Part shown: positions 10,871-21,312 of the stretch, piece by piece | Layout: every line of letters starts with the position of its first letter | Position numbering within the stretch: the first letter of the stretch is position 1 | Assembly: GCA_022818135.1 (NCBI GenBank) | Contig: JAFMSR010000029.1 | Location: forward strand, 248,001-312,000 | Source: Saxidomus purpurata | Lineage: Eukaryota; Mollusca; Bivalvia; Venerida; Veneridae | Length of the DNA stretch: 64,000 bases | Reading direction: 5' to 3' | Program-made: the position numbers and the translations under genes | The notes under the pieces: model-generated | Told to the model about the DNA's origin: nothing | Seen by the model: only the letters and a program-made list of their open reading frames with translations | Database searches by the model: none

Positions 10871-12230
10871 AGAAAACGAAAGTAGATAAGTGATTGTTTT
10901 TTCATTACTTTTTTGTTTTATCCCACTGCATGTTTAAATCACCTTGTGCAGTTGGTGGAGACGTTATTTTTGCTTCTGAGTAATAAACTTTAAGCATGAA
11001 ATACAACAAGATGAAAAAGTATTGAATGCATTCATGGTTGCGAATGTAAACATCGCTTTGACACGAGTTCACATATGACAACTTTTCCCATGGTTTGCAA
11101 GCAGTTGTTCCTCTACGTTTAGCATAGAAATGTGTCTTTTTGTTTATCATAAATGATTCAAACCAAAGTTGATATTCAATCGTTCATTTTCTACAGAATT
11201 TTCCGTTTTCCTTACTGTACGTATTGCAATTCGTTAGATAAAATATGTGTACGAACACATTTTGGTTCCTGGACTAAACTGAATATGTGACAGCAAGTGT
11301 AAATGCTGAAATAACTTCTAAAAGATATTTGTAATTAATTTCAACACACATCAAAATCGGATGCCTTGGGGGACATTTAGTATGACCCATTTTGATCATA
11401 GTTCCATATACCGGGTATAAACCGCCATGTCACACTACATCCATGAGCTTTTCTAATATTCCATCTTGTTCTTACAGTTTCGGTTACATAACAGTTACTA
11501 TAAAAACGTAGAGTAAAATATGGAAGATTGGATGCGAGTATTTTACTCTCCCGTCTCCGCATGATTAATTTCTTTGGTGCCGCTGTTACATGGTAAGCTG
11601 CATGCTTGATGTCATGCGGGTTGCAGATCACTGTATTGTCGATTATTTTTAATTTGTCTGTCCGTCCGGTGTCATATAAATAAAATGACTTAAAATTGTG
11701 CATCTTGGTTTCTCCCACAAAAGATTGATTTCACCAAAACAGAGCTGATAAAACATTATTTTTTGGTATTGCATTTTCATTATTGAAATGGAAGTTGCAT
11801 ATTCTTATTACTAACAATAATGTAAACATGTAGTGCAAAAAAGACATGCGCTTTTACCTAGAAAAAGAGATACTGAAGAGTTTGCACTTTTCTATTGTTC
11901 AAATTTAGCTTGCCGTGAGTTTTTTTGAAAAAAGTAGTAGTTTCTTTTATTTCCGTGTTGGATTTTTCTGGTTCGAAAAGAAGCTTTCTTTAGGTAACAT
12001 TTTTGGGATCTTTAATCGTTTCGGTAACTGGACAAGTACAACCATATGTGAAGGTGAAAATTTGTATATGTTATCAACACTTTTTAATAGATAGACTTCC
12101 TGGAATTTTATTCAAAGATGAAATTTCAAAGATGAAATTTCTTGACAAATGCGTTTCCTTGATTTAAATGGAGATGGCGAACTTAAGCAGGCAATTGTTT
12201 GTATAGCGTCAAACTATTTTCTTTTTCGTA
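10871..12230. other. Interior of 4.4-kb element, no recognised gene
   Basis: Small minus-strand open stretches (10905-11150 and 11377-11718) show no recognisable motif. A short tandem CAAAGATGAAATTT duplication lies at about 12114-12142. No transposase signature was seen. Confidence 0.45.
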
Positions 12231-13514
12231 AGAGGGCCGTTCAATAAGTATTGCAACTTTGCCTGTAAAACACAAAATAACACAAGCATAGGAGATTTTT
12301 TTATTTCATACCTTCGAAGTATTCACCCTTTACCTTTATGCAAAGTTTCAACCTTTTGGTCCAATTCTGAAAAGCACCTTCATAGTCTTTTTTGGGTATA
12401 GTCCGGAGATACTGGAAAATGGCTGACCCAATAGCATTTCTGTTGTGATATCTGCGACCTTCGATGACTTTTTTGAGTTTCGGAAATAAAAAGAAGTCAC
12501 AAGGGACAAGGTTGGGCGAGTAGGGAGGGTGTGGTAGAACAGACAAGCCTTTGTGCTTCAAAAACTGTGTCACTATAGAGGATTTTATGAGCCAGAGCAT
12601 TGTCATGCAGTAAGGTCATACCTGATAAACCAAGCACTGGGCGTCTCTTTTTCAACTTTTTCTCAAGTTATTTTCAGTACGATACCACAATACACTTTGC
12701 CAGTAAATGTCCTACCACGCGCAGTCGCCACCTGACAGTTTCTCCACGACTATTGGAGAAAGCGGCGTACATGACCTTCTTTACACTTATAATTATTTTA
12801 GCTACGGAAGGTCTCCTTCCATGTTTTGTGGCCCATATTTTGTTACTGCATTTTCTGGTTGGCTGGAAATAATGCACCCATGTCTCGTCACCAGTCACAA
12901 GGTTAAAAATTGATCGCTGATTGAATTTAGGGTACAGTTTCAACAATTTTCGGGCAATCGAAATACGCTGTTTGTTTTGGTCTTCGGTAAGCAAATGGGG
13001 TATCCATCTGGCAGCAATACGCCGTTCCTTCAAATCGCGCTTCTGGATCGTAAAAGCTGATCCTATCGAAATGCCGACCGCCTTGTAATTTTTGGATTAT
13101 TTGAGTGACAATTGCACTAGGTGGCCATCCATGCCTTGGGGCACTTTCAACTGACTCATTCCCACTTTTAAAGCGCTCAAACCATATCGTGACTGTTGAA
13201 TAGGACACAATGCGATGTTCATATGCAACACACAATTCATCAGATATTGCTTTGGCACGTTTCCCTATTTTAAAACGCCTTTTTATATACCCTCTTATTT
13301 CTTTACTTATTTCTTTTGCCATGACAAACACAGTGAGAACAAGTGCACTCACTTTGAATGACTGTAAAATAAAAACCAATAGACCGATTTCAAAGTGTGT
13401 TATATCAACAGGTAGCCAATGAATTGAACCACACTGTAAAATGATTTTCATGCGAAAAGCGTGGAAATTGGAGATTTTGTACCAAAAATTGCAGCACTTA
13501 TTGAACGGCCCTCG
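12231..13514 (-). mobile_element. Mariner element, 1284 bp, TA target duplication
   Basis: Terminal inverted repeats GAGGGCCGTTCAATAAGT face each other at 12232 and 13513. The element is flanked by TA at 12229-12230 and 13515-13516, the standard Tc1/mariner target duplication. Length is typical for mariner. A minus-strand transposase lies inside. It is inserted in the 4.4-kb TIR element, giving a third nesting layer. Confidence 0.95.
12301..13322 (-). pseudogene. Mariner transposase, frameshifted
   Basis: Begins MAKEISKEIRGYIKRRFKIG at 13322 with an N-terminal helix-turn-helix region and WFERFKSGNESVESAPR. It continues after a shift with the linker MKERRIAARWIPHLLTEDQN near 13033 and the first catalytic Asp in VTGDETWVHYFQP. 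After another shift come the second Asp in LLHDNALAH (about 12600) and the third in PPYSPNLVPCDFFLFPKLKK (about 12480), the D,D34D arrangement of mariner. All three catalytic Asp codons survive, but at least two frame breaks make this copy inactive. The C-terminus ends at 12301 close to the inverted repeat. Confidence 0.9.
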
Positions 13515-13744
13515 TATATCGGGGCATCTTTAAACTAAAACGTAAGATATGAAACTTCTTATAGGACAAATGCCATGGACTGCATTTCATTGAATACGGC
13601 CAAAAACATCTCTGAAAATATGCCAAAAACATCTCTGAAAATATATACTTGTTTTGGGTTTAACGCATTTGGCGGAAGTTTACCTTACCATAGTTACCAG
13701 TACTAGTAAGAAACTGCCAACTTTTTCACATAAAGAGTTATGGT
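13515..13744. repeat. Short direct duplication in element interior
   Basis: GCCAAAAACATCTCTGAAAATAT occurs twice in tandem (about 13598-13645). Nothing else is recognised in this stretch. Confidence 0.6.
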
Positions 13745-13835
13745 CAGTAGCGGGGCTCGAAACCATGGCACTCAATCAGTGAAAGATTTAAACTATTTCA
13801 AGTCAGCGATACCAACAACTCTACCACGGTGGTGG
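13745..13835 (-). mobile_element. tRNA-derived SINE fragment
   Basis: On the minus strand a TGGTAGAGTTGTTGGTATCG A-box-like sequence (about 13829-13809) is followed at the right spacing by GGTTTCGAGCCCCG, a B box (13764-13751). This is an internal pol III promoter as in tRNA-derived SINEs. No intact tRNA fold was found. Confidence 0.5.
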
Positions 13836-14359
13836 TCTATGAAATTACATGAAATGTAAACAAAATTATACCCGACATGAACTGAGCTTGATTCACACAC
13901 CAGAATATACAATGTAACTTAATGCATCTTTTCCTGATCCATAATTATTTGATCAGGACACTCTTTCTCTTTCAACTAGTAAGTCGAAAGGAAACCAATC
14001 AGCAACCCCATTTTTGTATTGTCAATTGAAATTTACAAGCCAAATATGAATGAAACTGACGAAACTATTTCAGAATATTTGACCGGCATCTATTTGGGAA
14101 TAACATACTCATTCATGGATAGAGGTAAACCGATGTGGACTGCAATGACAAAGTATATTAATCGAAGACGATATCTGAATAATATACAAATGCACAATTG
14201 ATGTGTGTGTTCCAAGACAACCAGATTTTCAACAAAAGTTGGTTTCATACATACCATGCCTTTTGTTTCCATTGCGTGTGTTAGAGATTCACCTAGCAGG
14301 GATTACTTTTATTTACACTGTCCTGTGACTTTGGAACATGGTGGGGGTAAGAGTGAGGT

Positions 14360-14665
14360 TGGGTGCGCACCATAAACCGGTTTAAGCTCCCCAGTGGTGT
14401 TTTTGCCACTGACCGTTCCAAGGCGGTGCCCCACTGTGTTCCTTTAATTGTTCGTTTTGTCCTCGTGTGTTTGCTTTGTATGCTAGTGTGTGTTGGTAGT
14501 GTATATGTGTGTGTGTACATGATTGTGTGTGTGTGTCGTGTGTGTGTGCGTGTGTGTGTGTGTGTGTGTTGGTGGTGTGCACTTCTGGGTGCTGTGGGGT
14601 TCGTTTTGGGGAGGCTGCGTTTTTGGTACGTGGCATTCCCTGTTTGATATTATTTTTGTTTCAAT
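14360..14665 (+). repeat. Microsatellite-linked dispersed repeat, copy A
   Basis: A left unit (GTTTAAGCTCCCCAGTGGTG... at 14380 onward), an imperfect (GT)n tract (about 14500-14570) and a conserved tail of about 90 bp starting GGTGTGCACTTCTGGGTGCT and ending GATATTATTTTTGTT. The tail recurs at 15470-15560 (+) and 16480-16570 (-). Open frames across it in both strands (Cys/Val or His/Thr repeats) are artefacts of the GT tract. Confidence 0.75.
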
Positions 14666-15132
14666 ATTAGCATCATCAAATCTTTGCCTGTTTAAGACTC
14701 CAGCTTTGAACTATCCGAGCTAAAATGGTTTACACGTCTAACCTTTTCTAGCGTACAGTTAATGTATCGAACCTTAAACCATTCGTACACAACAAATGTT
14801 TTGCTAGGGAGTTAATTTCTTAATTTGTACTCGTTCAAAGATGTCGTATAGCTGTATAATGCTAGAACACACGCACCAAATATATGCAAGACATTATATA
14901 TTACATTTTGTGCTCAAAATTAACGATTTTGTAACCAACGGAATACAGACAGTTGTCAGTTGCCCTTCAATAACTTTTTTAATACGATACCTTTACCTTC
15001 GAAAGTTTAGGGAAATATATTATAAACATACCGCCACATGATGCACAGCACTGATCAAATAAGAATTGTAAATTGTCGTTTGAATCAGAAAACATACTGA
15101 CTTAAAAGTTAATTTACACTGCAAATGGCCAC
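14666..15132. other. Interior of 4.4-kb element, nothing recognised
   Basis: AT-rich interior sequence with no identified coding or repeat feature. Confidence 0.4.
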
Positions 15133-15202
15133 CATTTTAGTCCGTCTAACTTTTTGATCTGACTTAAAAAATTTATCTAACCGGTACACGTTCGACCCCT
15201 TG
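15133..15202 (-). repeat. Right terminal inverted repeat of the 4.4-kb element
   Basis: Reverse complement matches 10801-10870 with a few substitutions and one-base gaps; tip CAAGGGGTCGAACGTG is identical. Confidence 0.9.
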
Positions 15203-15420
15203 ATAAGGGGATGTTGTCTGGGACAATTTTTCCCGAGGCCTCAAGAATAATATAGACGCAGTGAAGATTGACGCCGCAAGGTTCGTCTCAGGCGCAACAA
15301 AACTATGCAACACAGATAAACTTCTGAATGATCTCTGGGAAAGCTTGTATGCACCGAAAAGAAAGCATTGCCTATATTTTACAAAGTGAAAAATCAACTT
15401 TTCCCATTTTATCTTATGCA

Positions 15421-15456
<36 letters not shown>

Positions 15457-16215
15457 TGTGTGTGTTGGTGGTGGTGTGCACTTCTGGGTGCTGTGGGGCT
15501 CGTTTTGGGGAGGCTGCGTTTTTGGTGCGTGGCATTCCCTGTTTGATATTATTTTTGTTTTTTTGTATTAAACTATCCGAGACTGGAACGCATGTTCAAA
15601 CGGGGTAAGCAGTGCATCTTCTTTATCAGACTTCAAAGGAAAGCTCCGCTGTAGCCCAAACGCATCATCACCCTTATTTAATGTTGGGACCAGAAAACTT
15701 CAAATCTATAATACCCGTTTAAGATTAGGATGTAGTTCTTTTAACTCTTGTCTTACATCGTACAATCTAGCCGAATCCCCATTATATACTTGTGGCGAGA
15801 CCGAGACAACATATCATTATCTATTACAATGTCCAATATTTCAGAATGCCCGCAACTCATACCTTTCCATTCTTTCATATCCTACAATTGACAATCTTGA
15901 GCAGCTAGCCAACATGTCTATCTTAATACGTGTCCAGAGTTACATTGCAGCAGCAAAGAGATTTGACACTGTTGGAGAGACGTTTGCATGAGTTCGACGC
16001 CTCAGTCTAGGCCTGTGTGTTACATGATGGCATTGATTCCTGCATTAAAAATCAGTTCAAACAATGAAAAATACTAAACGTTTATAATACATCTTTAAAA
16101 CGTATTAGTTGTCAGCATTAATTTACACGCTGTACCCTACGTTACGTGAGCTTTACGTTTATAAGGTCACGAGCTATACATTTTTATATGTTAGTTTATT
16201 TCAAATATTGAACTG
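15203..16215 (+). mobile_element. LINE 1, 3' part (reverse-transcriptase C-terminus)
   Basis: Continues the LINE interrupted at 10800. After the ATAAG duplicate the frame reads GDVVWDNFSRGLKNNIDAVK, then IDAARFVSGATKLCNTDKLL and a KHCLYFTK-like block to about 15395. A GTGC microsatellite plus conserved tail (15415-15560) replaces the next piece. The frame resumes at TIRDWNACSNGVSSASSLSD (about 15583), then GTRKLQIYNTRLRLGCSSFN (about 15690) and a Cys/His cluster CGETETTYHYLLQC (about 15793), ending near RVQSYIAAAKRFD (about 15960). The 3' end to about 16215 is untranslated and ends in AT-rich sequence. Confidence 0.85.
15415..15560 (+). repeat. GTGC microsatellite and conserved tail, copy B
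   Basis: About ten GTGC units (15417-15460) run into a short GT/GGT tract and then the same 90-bp tail as at 14570-14660, with two or three substitutions. It sits inside LINE 1 and has replaced about 40 codons of it. The left unit of copy A is absent. Confidence 0.8.
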
Positions 16216-16479
16216 AATAAATATATTTAAACAAAGTGCATTCTTAGAAAAGTTGTTGAGTGTATAGTTTCGCTTTTCAGTCTAGCCGCTTGTTCAGATA
16301 AAGCTCTTAAAACATCATAACAGAGAAACACAACGCACGAGAGTATGAACACTCTAATTAAGGCAACTACAGATCTATTTTCTACAACAGATTCTTGGTC
16401 CTTTACCCTGATGTACGACTGTGGCTCGTTAATGCTCCCAACAACGTGATGTGCTGATATAGCTATAACCATGATCACA

Positions 16480-16575
16480 AAAACAAAAATAATATCAAAC
16501 AGGGAAAGCCACGTACCAAAAACGCAGCCTCCCCAAAACGAGCCCCACATCACCCAGAAGTGCACACCACAAGCC
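16480..16575 (-). repeat. Conserved 90-bp tail, copy C (inverted)
   Basis: Reverse complement of the tail at 14570-14660, nearly identical, but without an adjoining microsatellite. Three copies within 2 kb in both orientations show it moves or duplicates independently. Confidence 0.8.
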
Positions 16576-17408
16576 ACAGAAATAGAAATCGTTTCCAAAG
16601 TTGGCTCAGTCCGTTCCTTTTGACTAGAACATACAGTACAGCTATATTATCCTCAGAAACTTGAGAGGGCTGCTGCTAACCACATTGACGTTAAAAGTTG
16701 ATGGAGAAAAACACCTGACTAGAATTACTTAATACGGTAAATGGCCATCGACTTGCGGAGTTTGTTCCATGCTCCGTCTGAGTCGAGCACGTTGCTATTT
16801 TCCACTGCATTATTATGTCCAGGCTGATGTGTCACTATATTTTTCGAAGAAGTAATTCTGACCATTTATCAACTTCCAAGTGTAAAACCTGTAGAATCAA
16901 CTAGTTATCACGGAGAACTTGTTCGCCGAAATAAGTTCAGACATACAAAAATCCCCTTAGGAATAGTTCCGCGTCGCTGCCAGCAGTGTATCGCCTCAAT
17001 TTCTCTGGACAAAAAATAACAAGGAACACAGTTGAATTTATAAGAAATCAACCACGTTTTACTCAAGGATTCCCTAACAGAAAGAAAAGTAGTACTGCAC
17101 TGTAAGCATAATAGATAAACATTCCCCCAACTGATAAACTATGCAGATCTTTTATAGCATACGAGTATTCCTAAAATGTCGATAGTTCCAATACATCCAT
17201 GTAGTCCAACTCAACAGAATAATCCAAACAGTCCATATTCATTACATAACATTATATCCACTAATTAATTGATATGATCTATTAAGTAAATAAGATATCA
17301 GTTTGTTTGTGTTAAATGAGAACGAATTTGGATATCATTTTGCATTAATAGAACTTTTTGAACGAGACTATCGGTGCTTTAGAAAGAAAACAAATTCTTT
17401 AGGGTATA
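16576..17408. other. No gene recognised; upstream of sulfotransferase exon 1
   Basis: Contains the second copy of the TATA block (17120-17230, minus). Nothing else is recognised. No clear promoter for the exon at 17409 can be named. Confidence 0.4.
17120..17230 (-). promoter_or_regulatory. TATA-bearing repeated block (copy 2)
   Basis: Reading the minus strand, GCTATAAAAGATCTGCATAG matches the block at 6340-6321. TATAAAAG lies at 17156-17149. No matching downstream ORF like that at 5824-6290 is evident here. Confidence 0.45.
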
Positions 17409-17469
17409 ATGCGTGAACGACAAGTGCTGCTTCTACTTTTTGTAGTAGTGTTGATTCAGTTAATTATGG
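17409..17469 (+). CDS. Candidate exon 1 of sulfotransferase: signal anchor
   Basis: ATG at 17409 encodes MRERQVLLLLFVVVLIQLIM: a short basic N-terminus and one hydrophobic span, typical of a type II Golgi enzyme. ATGG at 17466-17469 is followed by GTGCGT, an acceptable splice donor, leaving phase 1. Exon 28248-28339 begins with two bases that complete the codon to Asp and stays open, so the splice is phase-compatible. The assignment rests on phase, topology and order, not on direct proof; the intron would be about 10.8 kb. Confidence 0.45.
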
Positions 17470-19019
17470 GTGCGTAATTTTCTTTTATAAAAATGCATAA
17501 ATAGGATATTTGTTGCTCATTTATAGAGGTATGTACCAGTAAAGCTGTATAATCTTAAGGCAGACAAAAATGAATAAATGATTACGTCGCTTATCTTTAA
17601 GTTCTGGAAGAACATTTACATTTCAGGAACCATATATCTATATAACCTTACTCAAAATGCAGTTGCTTCAAACATATACGTTCTAATTACTTTTTTATAA
17701 CGTGGCAAGCACTATATTCTTAAATGACGATAAAAAATATAACAAATTCTCGAAGTTCTTGAAAAACATCGTGTTTTTTTGCAACGGTTGCAGTTGCTTC
17801 GTTTTACAAATTGAAAGTCCAAGCCAAACATTGAGCAGTATTTTTTTCAGTATATCGAAATAATGAGAAAAGCTATCCGATCATTTCGTGAAGCAGTAAG
17901 ATGAACCCACAGACACGCATAAGACAGTATTGTTTTATAGTAAATAGTTACAGTTTTGTCATTATTGTATCCGTGTTTATTCATCGGATCGATTTTAAGG
18001 AGACCGTGGTGTTTACAATGCCTGCTGAATATTTGCGAATTACGTTGACATACCTGCAAATATTTTTGCAATGGGTCGTGTTGCTAGTAAGACACCAGCA
18101 AATAACTTTCGCGTTCAAATTTCGTTTTTTTAATTTTTTTCATTTTTTTCTTGATGTGCTCGTTTTAATTAATTTTTGAGTCATGTACTCTGAGCCGTAT
18201 AAAAGGTTTTGATATGTACCTGGACATGGCTGGTTAGCAAAGTAGTTTTGTCTTTGTAAGTTGTAGTTTGGACAAAATGAAGGGAAGTTAGCGAGGAGAG
18301 TCGACTATTAATTTTCTGAACAGAAAGTATAATGGGGGGGGGTGGCGGTTTGCACTGAGTTTAATTTCAAAGATATTTAGTGAGGAACTTGATTTGATAT
18401 CTTCAGATAGAGCATTCCCGTCGCGTATAACTGAAGGAAGAAACAAATCGTTATGTTATTGTGTTCGAGCGTTTGGCATTGTTATGTTACTAACACTGCA
18501 AAGCTGATAACGTTTCGGGTAGTATCTGGAATTAAGTTTGACAATTAATCTAAGGTTAAATTGTAAACCGTTTTATAAATGTTTTTCATTCAGTGTGTTA
18601 CAAATGTATGGTATCCAATTTTAGTTCATTATAAAAAAAATTCTATGCTGCAGAGTTTAGTAGCTTCTGTAGTTATTTTAGCAGCTTCAATTTGGACGGA
18701 TTCAATATTATATTTTTCTTCAGTTGTGCAATTCTCCCAAAAAACGTTGCTATATTCTAGAAGAGGCCTTAAGAACTTTCTACTGAATATTAAATATTAA
18801 TATATAAATTAAAGTGTTTTTAATAATTTTCTATTGAGTACATACATGTATTTCAAAGATCTTTATATTCCTATACCTTTTTATGGGAATATTATTCACT
18901 TTAAGTTCTGGATGTGTACGCTTTATTCTTTACGAGAAACAAATAGTGATTCAGTTTAAATAGGGTTAAAGTCAATAAGGCAGGAAGAAGCAAAATAGTG
19001 TATGTTTTCCAAGTCGTTA

Positions 19020-19280
19020 TTAAGTATATATGCGGCTGTTTCTGGTTAGTTGACTATGAAAATTTAGATTTGTGTCATCAGCGATAAGCCTTATGTTCGA
19101 ATTTATTTTAGAAACGATTTTGTTAACGTATATTAAGAATAAAATGGGATCGATTATTGAACCTTTAGGAACACCGAGTGAAATTGAACGCCAGTCGGAG
19201 TGAGAGTTGCGTATTACAACGCGATGAAGTATGTGAAAGATAAAATTCAAACCATTGGAGGAGATGTCCTTTAACACCAA
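19020..19280 (-). pseudogene. LINE 2 reverse transcriptase fragment
   Basis: Open 86-codon piece with the GVPKGSIIDPILFLIYVNKI block and the catalytic LIADDTNL, corresponding to RT motifs 4 and 5. It is bounded by stops and is not functional alone. Confidence 0.85.
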
Positions 19281-19957
19281 TGGAAGATAATTACTTTAGA
19301 AGACCACGATGCAAAACAGCGTCAAAAGCTTTAAAGATGTCGCAAAAGACTATTCTGACTTTTCCTTTATGAAGAGATGTCAGTATAAATGGAAAGAAGT
19401 TGATTAGTTCTAGAATCACTTTTTATAAAACCTGATTGACAGGAAGTATGTATCTTAATATATGTTATGAAATTATAGAAATAGTAACTGTCGTGAACAC
19501 AACATTCCATTAACTTTCCAATAGAGCTGATAATTGTAATAGTTCGGTTATTACCAGGATTAGAAGGGTCAGCTTCTTTAAAAAACGGGTGTTACATATG
19601 CCTTCTTTCAGTGTGATGGGAAATAAGAGCAAGATAAAAGTCTATTGAAAAGAGTGGAAATGGTACATTGTATTGAAAGTTCGTTTGAAGCTTCCTTCAG
19701 TAAGCGAGGACTTATGCAATGTAGTACAGAAGACTAAGAAGGGTTGATATTTGAAAAAGCATGTTTCACATCTTGCGATGAAACAGTAATATGATTAAGA
19801 AAAGAAGCTGGGACGGAGTCAAGAGCTTGCGGGTGCCTATTATTATCTTGGACGGTTTACATACGGCAGAAGAAATTGTTCAGTAGGTTTGCTTTTTCTG
19901 TATTGGCTTCAATATTTCGGTTAGTCAGTGGTGGAACGGATGCTTCTGTTTTTGTTA

Positions 19958-20509
19958 GTTTAAAGGTCAATTACTAACACCAAATCCAATTTTCTTTTAA
20001 ATCTGGAATCGTTAAGGGCGTCTTTTCAGAAGGAAAAATATGACATACTGCATTGAATGTGACCATAATGTGTTGAAAATTTGAGTTTAACAAAAAAAAA
20101 AAATATATTTTGCCTTTTAAAAACGAAAGTAGGTTTTCCAGTTTTCAAATATCTTTGTAATTTTCCAGAGATCTCCCAGAGTGAGGCTGTAAATAGGTTG
20201 TACATGTGCATAAAAAAGCATGCCTATTTTGAATTATAATTGAAGTACTTTTCTTCCAGTGATGTGCAAAGTACATGTCTGACTGTTTACAGCATTCAAT
20301 AAAGCGAAAGCAGGACAAAAAGACCCCCGTGGTCAATCTAAGGAAATACTCAAACATTCACTCGTTTTTCTGCAGCAGTATTTCAAACAGGGAAATACTC
20401 CACGGCTATTGTAAAGTTTTAGAAGCCAGTTTCAAATTGTATGCCCCTGTTACAGTTCCGGATTTAAAAGAAAATCCGAATTGGTGTTAGTAATGGACCT
20501 TTAAGGGCG
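19958..20509. mobile_element. 552-bp TIR element (MITE) nested in LINE 2
   Basis: Inverted ends TTAAAGGTCAATTACTAACACC (from 19960) and TTAAAGGTCCATTACTAACACC (minus, from 20504) extend inward to an AAATCxxxTTTTCTTTTAAATCTGGAA stretch, about 55 bp in all. Flanks GTTTTTGTTA (19948-19957) and GTTTTTGCTA (20510-20519) are a probable 10-bp target duplication with one change. Removing the insert joins WFKLAKT to EASVPPL of the LINE frame. A 9-10-bp duplication would fit Mutator-like elements. No coding capacity. Confidence 0.8.
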
Positions 20510-20878
20510 GTTTTTGCTAATTTAAACCAGTTTTTTATTAGATAATTGTGTTTTCATTTATTTTGACAATTATTTTATTCTAATGAGCGACTTTGGCTTT
20601 TCTGAGTTTTGGTTACCCCGTTACGTATGTTTCGAAATTTGGATCAGTAATATTCAGTGTTTCAGGATATTGCAATTGTGTGTAGTCTTTTTCGCTTACG
20701 TAATAGCTTTCGGATATTTGAATTGAACCACGGATTTCTACCCAGTTCGTACCACTGCCTAAAATGGTTCAGAAGTTTGTGTGATCACCTTGATCGTATT
20801 TCGATATGCCCCTTTTATAAGCATGCGATTTTTGTTTGAACGCAGTTAGGTTTTAAATTTTATGACTGTTAGAAATAT

Positions 20879-21307
20879 TTAGATAACAGTTGAAATGAAA
20901 TCGCCAGCAATTACAATATTTTGCATGCTTGTGTAATATGAGTTATCTATGTTTTCTTCGATAAGGGTCCAGTTATTATTATTTGCTCTAGATGGACGAT
21001 AATTGCCGCCAATTACGACTGGTTTATTTTGATATGTTATCTCAATCCAAAGAGCTTCTAAATCAGGTATAGAGAGGTCATTTCTTAATTTTCCATGAAT
21101 ACCTTCTCCAAGATATATTGTTACACCACCGTATTTTCTTTTTACATAGTCACATCTTAATGGTGTCCCAAAATTAGGTAATTTTAAGTTTTCACTATCA
21201 GAATCGTTTGTTAGCCAGGTTTCTGTAAAGACTAGAATATCATATGGTTGAGCGTCTATTTCAAGCATATCGAGCTTATTGCGAAGACTTTGAATATTAA
21301 CGTGCAT
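20879..21307 (-). pseudogene. LINE 2 AP-endonuclease domain
   Basis: An open 142-codon piece starting MHVNIQSLRNKLDMLEIDAQ, with ILVFTETWLTN (Mg-binding Glu in TETW), RCDYVKRKYGGVTIYL, LEALWIEI, a GNYRP block and AGDF. This is the exonuclease-endonuclease-phosphatase fold of APE-type LINEs. The frame is lost after the AGDF block. Confidence 0.9.
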
Positions 21308-21312
21308 TATAC

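Larger units (their letters stand above)
10801..15202. mobile_element. 4402-bp TIR DNA transposon nested in LINE 1
   Basis: The ends are inverted repeats of about 70 bp starting CAAGGGGTCGAACGTGTACC and differing at only a few positions (10801-10870 against 15133-15202). Both sides are flanked by ATAAG, a 5-bp target duplication, and the flanks are consecutive parts of one LINE. No transposase of its own can be recognised in 10871-12230 or 13515-15132, so it appears non-autonomous or gutted. It contains a mariner (12231-13514), a SINE fragment (13745-13835) and a microsatellite-linked repeat (14360-14665), all later arrivals. The superfamily is not certain; 5-bp duplications occur in only a few groups, such as hAT5, Transib and some Ginger-like elements, and I cannot choose. 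Confidence 0.85.

Noticed and set aside
12553..12913. Plus-strand open frames inside the mariner
   Set aside because: Antisense shadows of the transposase.
14382..14647. Overlapping open frames giving Cys/Val-rich or His/Thr-rich peptides
   Set aside because: They are translations of a GT microsatellite and its repeat tail on both strands; no domain or start context.
15173..15608. Several open frames around the GTGC run
   Set aside because: Artefacts of the microsatellite and antisense to LINE 1.
16227..16598. 123-codon minus-strand open frame
   Set aside because: Its first part is the repeated 90-bp tail and the rest lacks any motif; not a gene.
20026..20490. Small open frames on both strands within the MITE
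   Set aside because: They lie within a non-coding TIR element and share no family features.
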